Origin: a virus
IMG/VR virus record: IMGVR_UViG_3300026157_000003
Location: 1 to 48,592 of that record
Direction: 5' to 3' (one strand)
Length of the DNA: 48,592 bases
Part shown: positions 16,496-24,257 of the stretch, in pieces
How positions within the stretch are numbered: position 1 is the first letter of the stretch
Layout of the letters: every line of letters begins with the position of its first letter
Notes under the pieces: model-generated
Seen by the model: the letters and a program-made list of their open reading frames with translations, nothing else
The model's database searches: none
Told to the model about the DNA's origin: nothing
Position numbers and translations under genes: made by a program

Positions 16496-16948
16496 ATGAA
16501 TATGAAATTTTGGAAGTTTTGGACAGTATTAATATTGACAGTGTTTGTATTAGCAACAGGCCAATATTACCTTGGATTGTTTGACTTCATTCTAAATTAT
16601 GATCAAACCTACCTAACATTCGTTAACCTAGGCATTGCGGCGGTGGCCCACATCTTAATGATTCGTATGCATTGGCGAAAATCATATGAAGAATACGAAC
16701 ACAAAATGGTTCGTTATATGGGCGAAACCACTGTTTCGATTGGTCTCGTCGGTACATTGATTGGATTTATGATCGTTCTTTGGAGTGTGTTTGGGCCTGG
16801 GGTTGTATTAGATCCAGCAGATACTGTTGCAATGACACAAGCTCTAACCAGTATGGCAAGCGGAATGGCAGCAGCATTGATTACATCTCTTAGTGGTATT
16901 ATACTATCAGCGTTGATTAATTTTCAGTTAGTGATACTTGAAGAATGA
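16496..16948 (+). CDS. MotA/TolQ/ExbB-type proton-channel protein
   Basis: A 150-residue integral membrane protein. Hydrophobic segments are at about 9-30, 38-58, 78-100 and 117-147. The last two match the channel domain of the MotA/TolQ/ExbB family: SIGLVGTLIGFMIVLW followed, after a short loop containing DPAD, by ALTSMASGMAAALITSLSG. In known members five copies surround a dimer of a MotB/TolR/ExbD protein and proton flow drives rotation. It is shorter than ExbB (244) and lacks a large cytoplasmic domain. Start ATG follows SD AAGGA; a second ATG two codons later is possible. It overlaps the next gene by four bases, which encodes the expected partner. Confidence 0.8.
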   Translation: MNMKFWKFWTVLILTVFVLATGQYYLGLFDFILNYDQTYLTFVNLGIAAVAHILMIRMHWRKSYEEYEHKMVRYMGETTVSIGLVGTLIGFMIVLWSVFGPGVVLDPADTVAMTQALTSMASGMAAALITSLSGIILSALINFQLVILEE

Positions 16949-17556
16949 CATCAGGAACTCTTAGATTAGCATTTTTGGATTTGGTATTCAACTTGTTGTT
17001 GGGTATTACGTTGATGTTTATTCTTGCCTTTCTCATGATCAATCCACCAACCCAAGGCGGACAAATTGATCCTCCCATACGCTTCATGGTCGAAATGGAA
17101 TGGGATGATGAAAGTTATGTTGATATTGATCTTTGGGTCCAAGGCAAAGACAGGGATTGGGTTGGGTTTACTCGTATGGATGGTAGTTATTTTGTTCTAG
17201 AGCGAGATGACCGCGGCACACAAAATGATACTATCATGGTTGATGGTGAGCAAGTGGTAATATCACGCAATTATGAAAATATACGTTTCACAATTTTGCC
17301 TCCAGGTGAATATTTTGTAAATGTTCATTATTATAGCAGTTCAGGACCAACAGAAGACATCACAATTAATTTGACCATGCTGAATCCGTTCCGCAGTGTG
17401 TTTACAGACACGGTTACGCTTGACCCTAGTCAAGAGACAACAGTGGTGTCATTCATCGTCGGACAGGATGGAAAGATCACGGACTTAAGAACAAATGTTC
17501 AGGTGAGAAGAAATACGCTTCCGCCTTCAATGAGCGATGGGAATGACGAATGGTAA
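16945..17556 (+). CDS. ExbD/TolR/MotB-like partner with a DUF2135-like beta domain
   Basis: A 203-residue protein with one N-terminal membrane helix at about 8-33 (LAFLDLVFNLLLGITLMF). Asp12 within it is placed like the proton-carrying Asp of ExbD, TolR and MotB. The remaining ~165 residues would lie outside the inner membrane. They are beta-rich and begin with YVDIDLWVQGKDRDWVGF; DxDLWV, ERDDRGTQND and LPPGEYFVNVHYY recall the DUF2135/YfaP-type sandwich rather than the ExbD or OmpA-like peptidoglycan-binding domains. ATGA overlap with the channel gene implies coupled translation. The membrane pairing is well supported; the target of the outer domain is unknown. Confidence 0.72.
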   Translation: MTSGTLRLAFLDLVFNLLLGITLMFILAFLMINPPTQGGQIDPPIRFMVEMEWDDESYVDIDLWVQGKDRDWVGFTRMDGSYFVLERDDRGTQNDTIMVDGEQVVISRNYENIRFTILPPGEYFVNVHYYSSSGPTEDITINLTMLNPFRSVFTDTVTLDPSQETTVVSFIVGQDGKITDLRTNVQVRRNTLPPSMSDGNDEW

Positions 17557-17975
17557 CAATATTAACTCTCATAGGCATATTAACTGCATTGCTTGTTTCT
17601 TTTCTGGCTTACTGGTCACCAGCACATTGGTTTTTAAAATCTATCGCGTTGATGTGTTTTCTTATGATCGGAGTAGTCGCTTATGAGCTCTTCGTAAGGC
17701 AAATGGGGGCGCCAATACAAGCCAAACCCCAAGGTGAATATGCCTATGTTTGGCATGAGATAACAAACAAGCCATCAATTATACTCTGGGCGATCAACGA
17801 CAGAGGTCACCGCTTGTATGAATACCCATACAGTCGTGAAGAAGCTGCAATGCTGGAAGAAATTAGAGAAGCCAGGAAGGATGGTCAACCACCACAGTGG
17901 TTGACATATGATCAGCCAGAAGGCGAAGATGATCAACTCATGGTCTTACCCCACCATAATATAATCAAGCCATAA
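17550..17975 (+). CDS. Third membrane protein of the motor-like operon
   Basis: A 141-residue protein with two hydrophobic segments at about 3-22 and 28-48, then a soluble tail of ~90 residues with many acidic and aromatic positions (SREEAAMLEEIREARKDGQP). It overlaps the previous gene by seven bases. I do not recognise the family. Its fixed place behind an ExbB/ExbD-like pair suggests an accessory or anchoring subunit. A long palindromic hairpin follows three bases after its stop. Confidence 0.6.
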   Translation: MVTILTLIGILTALLVSFLAYWSPAHWFLKSIALMCFLMIGVVAYELFVRQMGAPIQAKPQGEYAYVWHEITNKPSIILWAINDRGHRLYEYPYSREEAAMLEEIREARKDGQPPQWLTYDQPEGEDDQLMVLPHHNIIKP

Positions 17976-17977
17976 GT

Positions 17978-18005
17978 GAAGCCGCTCAATAAATTGAGCG
18001 GCTTC
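17978..18005. terminator. Long perfect hairpin ending the motor-like operon
   Basis: GAAGCCGCTCAA (17978-17989) pairs with TTGAGCGGCTTC (17994-18005), loop TAAA. It is followed by AAGTTT on the plus strand; no strong T-run either way. It could terminate transcripts from both sides. Confidence 0.65.
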
Positions 18006-18302
18006 AAGTTTACACTAGTGCAAAGCGTTTGCTACAGCTAATTGAGGATGGCATCACCGAAAAGCGAAAGTCTCAACGGCCGTAGTTACGAAACAATGCA
18101 TATACCGGGCGATGGTCTAATACGGTTTCTATCGCCCCTCAGCCCCGTCCTCCAGCCTTATCTGGCCGTGGTCCACGAGTTTCTAGTGCTTAGAGAAAGA
18201 GAACGCCGTAAGTGTTGACAAAATCAGTTACAAACAGCGTAGAACCGATAACAAGATTTTCAAGAGTCATAAACATCATTCAGTTTCCTTCTTTATAGTT
18301 AT
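18006..18302 (-). ncRNA. Possible structured minus-strand transcript in the gene-poor gap
   Basis: Apart from one tiny ORF, the 416 bases between 17975 and 18392 hold no gene. A good minus-strand promoter (18303-18331) points into the gap. The interior is GC-rich with local pairing, including GGGCGAT (minus strand, about 18139-18133) with ATCGCCC (about 18115-18109) and CGTGG/CCACG. The bidirectional hairpin at 17978-18005 would end the RNA at about 320 bases. I match it to no known RNA family. Confidence 0.4.
18190..18279 (-). CDS. Possible 29-residue hydrophobic peptide
   Basis: The reading frame starts MMFMTLENLVIGSTLF and ends TYGVLFL, 29 residues, with SD AAGGAAA five bases before the ATG and a sigma70-like minus-strand promoter directly upstream. 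It may be a small membrane peptide or the leader of the downstream RNA. Coding is supported only by signals, not by similarity. Confidence 0.4.
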   Translation of the reverse strand: MMFMTLENLVIGSTLFVTDFVNTYGVLFL

Positions 18303-18331
18303 ACTATATAGTAAGACGTTTTGGCTGTCAA
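18303..18331 (-). promoter_or_regulatory. Minus-strand sigma70-like promoter
   Basis: Reading the minus strand: TTGACA (18331-18326), 17 bases, TATAGT (18308-18303). It faces away from gp19 and into the gene-poor gap. Confidence 0.7.
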
Positions 18332-18349
18332 GGAAAATTTTCTCTAGAT

Positions 18350-18357
18350 GATAAATA
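18350..18357 (+). promoter_or_regulatory. Late promoter core for tail tube gene
   Basis: GATAAATA, 34 bases before the gp19 ATG, with SD GAGGAG at 18378-18383. Confidence 0.65.
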
Positions 18358-18391
18358 CTTTGAGCAGAGCGCATTATGAGGAGATAGACGA

Positions 18392-19000
18392 ATGGCAGTT
18401 CTTGACAAGCTAAGTGTCCCAGTAAACGGCGAAAGCCAAGGTACACTGATGCCAAAACTACAATACCGCTTCCGCGTTAACTTCATCAACATGGGTGCAG
18501 GCGACACAAAAGTTGCAACAAACAACGTTGTCAGCGTCACACGTCCGAACCTTACACATGATGAAGTTCTAGTGGACACATACAACTCACGTATCTACCT
18601 AGCTGGTAAGCACTCCTGGGAGCCTGTAACCATCGAGCTACGTGACGACATTACATCAGCAACTTCAGCACTACTTGACCAACAAGTTGCGAAGCAGATC
18701 GATATGGCAAACCAGAGCTCACCACAGGCCGGTATTAGCTATAAATTCCAGTGTCAAATTGAAAACTTGAATGGTGCTAACCCAGATCCAGTCCCGCTAG
18801 ACACATGGGTTTTGAGCGGTGCATATATTTCAAACCTAACATACAATGAGACCAACTACGGCAGTGGTGGTGAATACCAGACCATTTCAGTGCAGCTACG
18901 CTATGACAACGCACAACACTTTGTTGGTGCAATTGACAACCTTAGCGATCCAAACTTTAGCGTTGAGACTGTCACACAAGCGAACGCAACAGGTTCATAA
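18392..19000 (+). CDS. 19: Tail tube protein, gp19-like
   Basis: A 202-residue protein of the T4 gp19 tube family. Typical points are YRFRVNFINMG near the start, VSVTRPNLTHDEVLVDTYNS, the HSWEPVTIELRDDI strand and the C-terminal VQLRYDNAQ. T4 gp19 is 163 residues. The tube lies inside the sheath encoded upstream. It has its own late promoter and SD and is followed by a strong terminator, so it forms a separate highly expressed transcript. Confidence 0.85.
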   Translation: MAVLDKLSVPVNGESQGTLMPKLQYRFRVNFINMGAGDTKVATNNVVSVTRPNLTHDEVLVDTYNSRIYLAGKHSWEPVTIELRDDITSATSALLDQQVAKQIDMANQSSPQAGISYKFQCQIENLNGANPDPVPLDTWVLSGAYISNLTYNETNYGSGGEYQTISVQLRYDNAQHFVGAIDNLSDPNFSVETVTQANATGS

Positions 19001-19011
19001 TGCTAATTAAA

Positions 19012-19052
19012 AACGGCCGAAGCATTCGGACTGCCTGCTTCGGCCGTTTTTT
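19012..19052 (+). terminator. Strong intrinsic terminator after gp19
   Basis: AACGGCCGAAGCA (19012-19024) pairs with TGCTTCGGCCGTT (19036-19048), 13 base pairs, followed by TTTT. Confidence 0.9.
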
Positions 19053-19068
19053 CGTAAGGAAATAAACA

Positions 19069-19344
19069 ATGAATTTAGATAGACTAAAAGCTCTTTCAGG
19101 AATCAATGAAGATGGAATTGATGACGAAAAAATGGAAGACATTGCTGATTTACTAATACAAGCATTTGATGGCGATCACATGTATGCTGACATCAAGAAA
19201 ACCAAAAAATATGTTGAAATAGACACAGGCGTAAGTCAGCATGAGCTTCATGTTTTTCCTGAGCATTTGAATAAATTATATCGTCATCCCAGTGTAGCGA
19301 GTGTAACAATCTATAGAGACAAAGCGAGAGCATATCTACAATAA
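19069..19344 (+). CDS. Small protein with LSGINE-type N-terminus
   Basis: A 91-residue protein with SD AAGGAAA. The N-terminus MNLDRLKALSGINEDG belongs to the same tag-like group as the genes at 9554 and 47561. The rest (DLLIQAFDGDHMYADIKKTK, HELHVFPEHLNKLYRHP) is unlike theirs. No function recognised. Its stop overlaps the next start (TAATG). Confidence 0.6.
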   Translation: MNLDRLKALSGINEDGIDDEKMEDIADLLIQAFDGDHMYADIKKTKKYVEIDTGVSQHELHVFPEHLNKLYRHPSVASVTIYRDKARAYLQ

Positions 19345-19994
19345 TGGCAATCACCAATTTCGCACAAGAGGTTTATAGCTCAGATAGTCCAGGCACATTG
19401 GATCTCATTCCTCGTCAGAGGTTTAATTTCACATTGCAGTTGACTACACATGATCGTGCGATTATCAATTACCACAAAGTTAGTGAAGTTACACAGCCGA
19501 GTTTTAGTGTTGATGGTCAGTTGATGAATCAATACAACAAAAAGCGTTTCGTGCAGACACGAATCAATTATGATCCGATCACAGTGAGTTTTTATGACAC
19601 ATTTGATGACCAGTGGTATAATATCATGCGTGACTATTTTGCTCATTACTATAACGGAACAGAAGGTTTGACAAGTAGGACTCAGCTTGAGGGAACAAGC
19701 ACAGTGGAGATCAACTTTGAAACAGATTTAGGTTTTACCCCCAATGCCACACGCAACTTCTTTCCTGAGATCCGTATTATACAGAATGGTATCCGCGGCC
19801 GTCACCGTGGTTGGATACTCAAGCAACCATATATTACCTCGGTGACTGGCGATACAATGAACTACAGCGACAGCAATCCAGTTCAGTGGGCAGTAACATT
19901 CCAGCCTGAGAGTGTTCAGACATATGTTGAATCAAGTCAGTTTGATGATGGAATAGAACCTAGCCGTTCTCCACGACCATCCAGCACCGGATAA
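19344..19994 (+). CDS. Second tail-tube-like protein
   Basis: A 216-residue protein resembling the tube family of marine T4-like phages: PRQRFNFTLQL near the N-terminus, SEVTQPSFSVDGQLMNQYNK, then INYDPITVSFYDTFDDQWY. It differs greatly from the gp19-like gene just upstream. It may be a tube terminator (gp3 role), a tube initiator (gp54 role) or a minor tube protein; sequence alone does not decide. Its position beside gp4 would suit a tail- or head-completion gene. ATG overlaps the preceding stop. Confidence 0.7.
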   Translation: MAITNFAQEVYSSDSPGTLDLIPRQRFNFTLQLTTHDRAIINYHKVSEVTQPSFSVDGQLMNQYNKKRFVQTRINYDPITVSFYDTFDDQWYNIMRDYFAHYYNGTEGLTSRTQLEGTSTVEINFETDLGFTPNATRNFFPEIRIIQNGIRGRHRGWILKQPYITSVTGDTMNYSDSNPVQWAVTFQPESVQTYVESSQFDDGIEPSRSPRPSSTG

Positions 19995-20002
19995 GCTAAA
20001 TA
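19995..20002 (+). promoter_or_regulatory. Probable late promoter core for gp4 (leaderless class)
   Basis: GCTAAATA, five bases before the gp4 ATG. It differs from the consensus at one of the usual positions (C for A) but has the same five-base spacing as four other genes in the window. Confidence 0.45.
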
Positions 20003-20007
20003 CGTTT

Positions 20008-20484
20008 ATGTCGACGTATCAGCAAGGCAATTATCAGCCTAAAAACACAGAAAAATATGTTGGAAAGCACATTCCCAAATACCGATCGGGTTGGGAACTT
20101 CATTTTATGCGTATGTGCGACAATCATCCCAACATCCTGGCTTGGGCTAGTGAAAGCCACCGTATACCTTATATCAATCCAATAACTGGAAAAAAGAGCA
20201 ATTATGTCCCAGACTTCTTTGTGATCTATGTAGACAAGGAAGGCAAAAAACATGCTGAATTGGTTGAAGTAAAACCCAGTAGTCATATGGTAGGCAACGC
20301 AAAAGGACAATATGATCAAGCCATGGCTGTTATCAATGAAGCCAAATGGAATTATGCCAGACAGTGGTGTAGGCAACAGGGTATTGGATTTCGCATCATT
20401 ACAGAAAAGGAAATCTTCAACAAACCACAAAAGCCACGCAGTCAGCGCAAGCCCAAGATGCCAAAAAAGAGAGCTCGTAAATGA
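20008..20484 (+). CDS. 4: Head completion protein, gp4-like (nuclease fold)
   Basis: A 158-residue basic protein matching T4 gp4 (also called gp50): YRSGWELHFMRMCDNHPNIL, then ASESHRIPYINPITGKKSNYVPDFFV and ELVEVKP. E in WELHF, D in PDF and ExK in VEVKP form a restriction-endonuclease-like active site (TnsA-like). gp4 acts after DNA packaging to make heads competent for tail joining. The C-terminal 30 residues are very basic. No SD precedes the ATG, and the possible late promoter lies five bases upstream. Confidence 0.85.
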   Translation: MSTYQQGNYQPKNTEKYVGKHIPKYRSGWELHFMRMCDNHPNILAWASESHRIPYINPITGKKSNYVPDFFVIYVDKEGKKHAELVEVKPSSHMVGNAKGQYDQAMAVINEAKWNYARQWCRQQGIGFRIITEKEIFNKPQKPRSQRKPKMPKKRARK

Positions 20485-20711
20485 GATTAGAACAGATAGA
20501 ACCTATTGCTGAAGTCAAGGTTATGAGCAGTTGGATTGCTGATCTAGACTACGCTGGCCCCAATGTCGTAATCATGACCCTCAACAGCGGGCGCCGTTAT
20601 CGTGTTTTGGGAGTGGGCGAAGGTTTATTTCGTCAATGGGTCCGCGCCCCAAGCAAGGGTAAGTTTTGGCACAGCAACATCAGAGGAAACTATAGGGTGA
20701 GCAGAATATGA
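20481..20711 (+). CDS. KTSC-domain protein
   Basis: A 76-residue protein. SSWIADLDYAGPNVVIMTLN and the C-terminal SKGKFWHSNIRGNY give the pattern of the KTSC domain, a small domain named after the KTSC motif of lysyl-tRNA-synthetase-like proteins and common in phages; its function is unknown. The N-terminus MRLEQIEPIAEVK has IAE at residues 9-11, like the tag-bearing genes. It overlaps gp4 by four bases and gp16 by four bases. Confidence 0.7.
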   Translation: MRLEQIEPIAEVKVMSSWIADLDYAGPNVVIMTLNSGRRYRVLGVGEGLFRQWVRAPSKGKFWHSNIRGNYRVSRI

Positions 20712-21238
20712 CACGCAAATTAGAAGATACCTTCAATTTACCACCAATGGATTTACCAGAAGTCAAGGAAGATGACATGGAAGAAATTGAAGGTTACACA
20801 GAAGATGAAATGCATCAGATCATGGAGAGGGCAGACAAAATCGATGCTGCCTTGCCGCAAGTCAGCGGGCTAGACAACGTTGATACAGATTATGACGAGT
20901 ATGCACGTAAGGCTATTGAAACATTTGATGACCTAGTTGATTTGGGTAAAAATGTCGAGGACCGACATGCCGCTGATATCTTCAACGCAGCCAGTAGCAT
21001 GATGACCAATGCGCTCAACGCCAAAACTAACAAAGCGCAAAAGAAGCTTGAAATGGTCAAGCTACAAATACAAAAAGCCAAGTTGGAACACGAGAACGAA
21101 AAGCTTGATTATCTCAAGAAACGACACCTCAAAACACAAGATGATTCAGCAGAAGAAACAGAAGGACGTATTATTGCAACACGTAATGATATGTTAAGTG
21201 ATATACTTGCAGGCATGAAAAGAGACGATGACCAATGA
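20708..21238 (+). CDS. 16: Terminase small subunit, gp16-like
   Basis: A 176-residue, mostly helical acidic protein. The core DEYARKAIETFDDLVDLGKN, then FNAASSMMTNALNAKTNKAQ and KKLEMVKLQIQKAKLEHEN matches the marine T4-like gp16 pattern, including the long central coiled coil. gp16 forms rings that regulate the gp17 motor and cutting. In T4 it directly precedes gp17; here three genes separate them. Confidence 0.82.
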   Translation: MTRKLEDTFNLPPMDLPEVKEDDMEEIEGYTEDEMHQIMERADKIDAALPQVSGLDNVDTDYDEYARKAIETFDDLVDLGKNVEDRHAADIFNAASSMMTNALNAKTNKAQKKLEMVKLQIQKAKLEHENEKLDYLKKRHLKTQDDSAEETEGRIIATRNDMLSDILAGMKRDDDQ

Positions 21239-21657
21239 GATTATTTGAGCTATTCGACTACAAGGCAGATTTTTGGGATAAGACTGTTGATACATTCGAT
21301 AACCAGTTTTATGAAACTTATATCGACAACGATCATATTGAACTAATGTATCAAAGCAGCGGCAGCAGTTCAGAAGATTGGACGGTGGCCTTTAAAAGAA
21401 ACAAAAAAACAACACAAACACATGAGGGCAATGCCAACAAAATATTCTCAGCAGTAATTAATCATATGTTAGAGTGGGTTGAACAAAATCAGCCACACAC
21501 TCTTACATTTAGTGGTGATAAAGGCGAGTCATCTCGAACAAATTTATACTCTAGAATGCTTGATCGTTACGCAGGAAAAATGGGATACCGCGTTGTAACT
21601 GAAGATTTGGGAACAGCGGTATATTTTATATTAGTGAAAAATAACCAAGACACATAA
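21235..21657 (+). CDS. Unknown protein, possibly acetyltransferase-related C-terminus
   Basis: A 140-residue protein overlapping gp16 by four bases. The C-terminal part SRTNLYSRMLDRYAGKMGYR followed by VVTEDLGTAVYFILVK has a form I associate with the last helix and strand of phage GNAT-like or related proteins. The usual acetyl-CoA loop is not visible. The N-terminus MRLFELFDYK resembles the short tag of other genes but lacks the IxE. A late promoter follows it. Confidence 0.5.
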   Translation: MRLFELFDYKADFWDKTVDTFDNQFYETYIDNDHIELMYQSSGSSSEDWTVAFKRNKKTTQTHEGNANKIFSAVINHMLEWVEQNQPHTLTFSGDKGESSRTNLYSRMLDRYAGKMGYRVVTEDLGTAVYFILVKNNQDT

Positions 21658-21660
21658 ATA
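21653..21660 (+). promoter_or_regulatory. Late promoter core
   Basis: CATAAATA overlapping the preceding stop codon, with SD AGGAGA and ATG 21 bases downstream. Confidence 0.6.
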
Positions 21661-21681
21661 CCATAATAGCAGGAGATTCCT

Positions 21682-22191
21682 ATGACCAAGAACCTAGGGC
21701 AATATTTGGCAGAAAATGAAGCGGTCCACGAATTTCGTGTGAAGATTGCTAGAGAACCAACTGATGAGCAGCTCGACGCAATGGAGTTGCACCTAAGAAA
21801 GTATGACGGCTTTGATATCACAACGCCAAAGAAAACAATTATACAGCGTAATCCACGTGATTTCCGCAGTATTGATGCCGCAGAGGTTTACATGGTCGAC
21901 TTCAAAACGCGTCAGCCAGCAAGCCCACTTCAGTTGCTTGCTGAACTAACACAAAAAATGGGCATCCATGAACGTTTTCTAATCGTTCGAAACAAGCTAG
22001 AGCCTCTACATATTGAAAACGAGGCAGATGAGATGCCAGAAGAGAATTATGAACCACGCCTAACTGACGAAGAATACAGTGAAGTTGAGCAACCCGACCC
22101 AGAGCAATTTTACGGAGAAAAGTTTAAAGATTCGTTCCTTAAAGAGATTGCCAAAGAGCGTGCAGATCATCTGAAGAAAGCAGAGGACTAA
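21682..22191 (+). CDS. Conserved marine T4-like protein (unknown)
   Basis: A 169-residue protein. FRVKIAREPTDEQLDAMELH, LRKYDGFDITTPKKTIIQRN and VYMVDFKTRQPASPLQLLAE form a pattern I recognise from marine T4-like genomes, where it has no assigned function. The N-terminal half could be a ferredoxin-like fold. The C-terminus is acidic (LTDEEYSEVEQPDPEQFY). LAE at residues 9-11 is a possible protease site. Its late promoter suggests a virion or assembly role. Confidence 0.62.
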   Translation: MTKNLGQYLAENEAVHEFRVKIAREPTDEQLDAMELHLRKYDGFDITTPKKTIIQRNPRDFRSIDAAEVYMVDFKTRQPASPLQLLAELTQKMGIHERFLIVRNKLEPLHIENEADEMPEENYEPRLTDEEYSEVEQPDPEQFYGEKFKDSFLKEIAKERADHLKKAED

Positions 22192-22192
22192 A

Positions 22193-22651
22193 ATGGATAA
22201 AACAGAACTCGACAGACTACGCCAGCTCGCAGGTAATGAAACAGCAAAAAAATTGCCACAAGACGAGTCAGGACGCAACATGTATCAAATCCGTGACCTA
22301 ATGGAAGACGCACAGGATTCTAAAGAACTCGAAGAAGAAGAAGCGAAACCAGATTTTGCTGATATCGACGGCGATGGTGACGAAAAAGAAACAGCAAAGA
22401 AAGCTGCTAAGGATAAAGAAAAGTCTAAAAAGTCAGCCAAGACCGAACAACAGCAAATGCGTGAATGGTCCAATAGTATCTATAAGCAGTATGATGATCG
22501 TGGCCATTATCAAGAGCCTCCTGAAGGTGAAACAGTTGATTTGAGCCTACGTCGTTATCTCAATGCAGACCCACAAAAAGTTCAGATTGAAGAAGATCAT
22601 ACTGAAGAGGGTATGCTCAAGGAATACAAGGCACATAAAAAGAAGGGCTAA
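22193..22651 (+). CDS. Charged protein with an Asp-rich calcium-loop-like motif
   Basis: A 152-residue, very hydrophilic protein. The N-terminus DRLRQLAGNET is close to the RLxxLSG tag group. DFADIDGDGDEKETAKKAAK at about 55-74 looks like an EF-hand or dockerin-type calcium loop next to a lysine-rich helix. Such sequences are common in T4-like head-core and unknown late proteins. No hydrophobic core is obvious, so it may be partly disordered. A scaffold or internal head role is possible but unproven. Confidence 0.55.
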   Translation: MDKTELDRLRQLAGNETAKKLPQDESGRNMYQIRDLMEDAQDSKELEEEEAKPDFADIDGDGDEKETAKKAAKDKEKSKKSAKTEQQQMREWSNSIYKQYDDRGHYQEPPEGETVDLSLRRYLNADPQKVQIEEDHTEEGMLKEYKAHKKKG

Positions 22652-22697
22652 ACGAGCTCTTCTTTATGGGTCCTGTTTGAATCTGTAAGGAGTAACG

Positions 22698-24257
22698 GTG
22701 AATACTGTAAATACAGATCTTGTCAAACGCCCGTATCAAGAACAGGCGATGTCACAAAAAGAACTGAGAGAGCTCGCACTTTGCTCAGTTAATCCGTTAC
22801 ATTTCATTAGAAACTATTGTTATATTCAACATCCAACAAAAGGACGGATGTCTTTCCAGTTGTTTGACTATCAGGAAGGGTTGATCAACAGCTACAATGA
22901 TTATCGTTATTCAATCAGCTTGCTTAGTCGCCAGACTGGTAAGTCCACTTGCGCGGCTGCATACTTGCTTTGGTATGCTATGTTTAAGCCGGATAGCACC
23001 ATATTAGTTGCTGCTCACAAACGTGACGGTGCACAAGAAATCATGACACGTCTACGTTATATGTATGAAAGTTGCCCAGACTATATTAGGGCTGGCGTAA
23101 CAGCATATAATAAAGGAAGCATTGAATTTGACAACGGTAGTAAAATTGTTGCGCAAGCTACCACAGAAAACACCGGACGTGGTCTTTCACTTTCACTAGT
23201 TTACTTGGACGAATTTGCCTTTGTGCCGCCACGTGTGGCCCAGGAATTTTGGACCAGTATCTCACCAACATTGAGTACTGGTGGTAAGTGTATTATTACC
23301 TCAACACCCAACCAAGATGACGACCAATTTGCTCAAATCTGGAAGCAAGCTAATCGTCGCGTTGATGAGTTTGGTAATGAAACAGAAACAGGCGTAAATG
23401 GTTTCCGTCCATATATTGTTAAGTGGGATCAACATCCAGATCGCGATCAAGAATGGGCAACGAACGAAAGATCCAAAATTGGCGATGAACGATTTCGCCG
23501 TGAGCATGAATGTGAATTCATTGCGTTCGATGAAACTCTTATCAATTCTATTTTCCTCTCCGAAATGGACCTCGGCATGGAGCCACTGCGTCGAAGCGGC
23601 CAGATCCGATGGTATGATGCAATTCGTGATGAGCAAACCTATCTAGTGGCACTAGATCCAAGCCTAGGAACGGGCGGCGACCCTTCTGCTATTCAAGTAT
23701 TTGCTATACCTGGCATGCGTCAGATTGGCGAATGGCAACACAATAAGACTCCAGTCCAAGGTCAAATCAAAGTATTAAAAAGTATTTTGGAAGAGCTTGA
23801 AGATGCTGCACCGAATAGTGAAATCTACTACAGTGTAGAAAACAATACATTAGGTGAAGCCGCCCTAGTTTCTATCGAAGAAATGGGTGAAGAAAATCTG
23901 CCAGGGATTTTCCTTAGTGAGCCAAGGCGACGGGGTAACGTAAGAAGATATAGAAAAGGGTTTAACACAACCCACGGCACAAAACTTGCTTCTTGCGCAA
24001 AGCTCAAGCGTTGGGTTGAAGAAGAAACAATGAAGGTTCGCAGCAAGAACCTTACTCGCGAACTCAAAACTTTTGTAGCAAAGGGAAACAGCTATGCAGC
24101 AAAGGACGGGGATACAGACGATCTTGTCATGTCAACCCTCCTTGCTGTTCGCATGGCCATGCAAGTTGCCAAATATGATGAGGACGCATTCACTGATCTC
24201 AAGGATAGTTTTGATGATGCTGAACTAAGACGACCCATGCCCATCGGAATATTGTGA
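22698..24257 (+). CDS. 17: Terminase large subunit, gp17-like
   Basis: A 519-residue packaging motor and nuclease. Walker A is SRQTGKST (77-84), Walker B is LVYLDEFAF (about 168), and the coupling region TSTPNQDDDQF follows. The RNase H-like nuclease starts at ALDPSLGTGGDPSAIQV (about 317), with further acidic positions in YYSVENN and GDTDDLVMS. The start is GTG at 22698, supported by the SD TAAGGAG ten bases before it. T4 gp17 is 610 residues, so this one is somewhat short but all motifs are present. Start of the next gene overlaps its stop. Confidence 0.95.
   Translation: MNTVNTDLVKRPYQEQAMSQKELRELALCSVNPLHFIRNYCYIQHPTKGRMSFQLFDYQEGLINSYNDYRYSISLLSRQTGKSTCAAAYLLWYAMFKPDSTILVAAHKRDGAQEIMTRLRYMYESCPDYIRAGVTAYNKGSIEFDNGSKIVAQATTENTGRGLSLSLVYLDEFAFVPPRVAQEFWTSISPTLSTGGKCIITSTPNQDDDQFAQIWKQANRRVDEFGNETETGVNGFRPYIVKWDQHPDRDQEWATNERSKIGDERFRREHECEFIAFDETLINSIFLSEMDLGMEPLRRSGQIRWYDAIRDEQTYLVALDPSLGTGGDPSAIQVFAIPGMRQIGEWQHNKTPVQGQIKVLKSILEELEDAAPNSEIYYSVENNTLGEAALVSIEEMGEENLPGIFLSEPRRRGNVRRYRKGFNTTHGTKLASCAKLKRWVEEETMKVRSKNLTRELKTFVAKGNSYAAKDGDTDDLVMSTLLAVRMAMQVAKYDEDAFTDLKDSFDDAELRRPMPIGIL

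Noticed and set aside
16437-17975. Interpretation of the motor-like operon as a Zorya defence system
   Set aside because: Only the channel and a short MotB-like helix are shared; no ZorC/ZorD/ZorE helicase or nuclease is adjacent and the outer domain is not OmpA-like, so a defence label is not supported.
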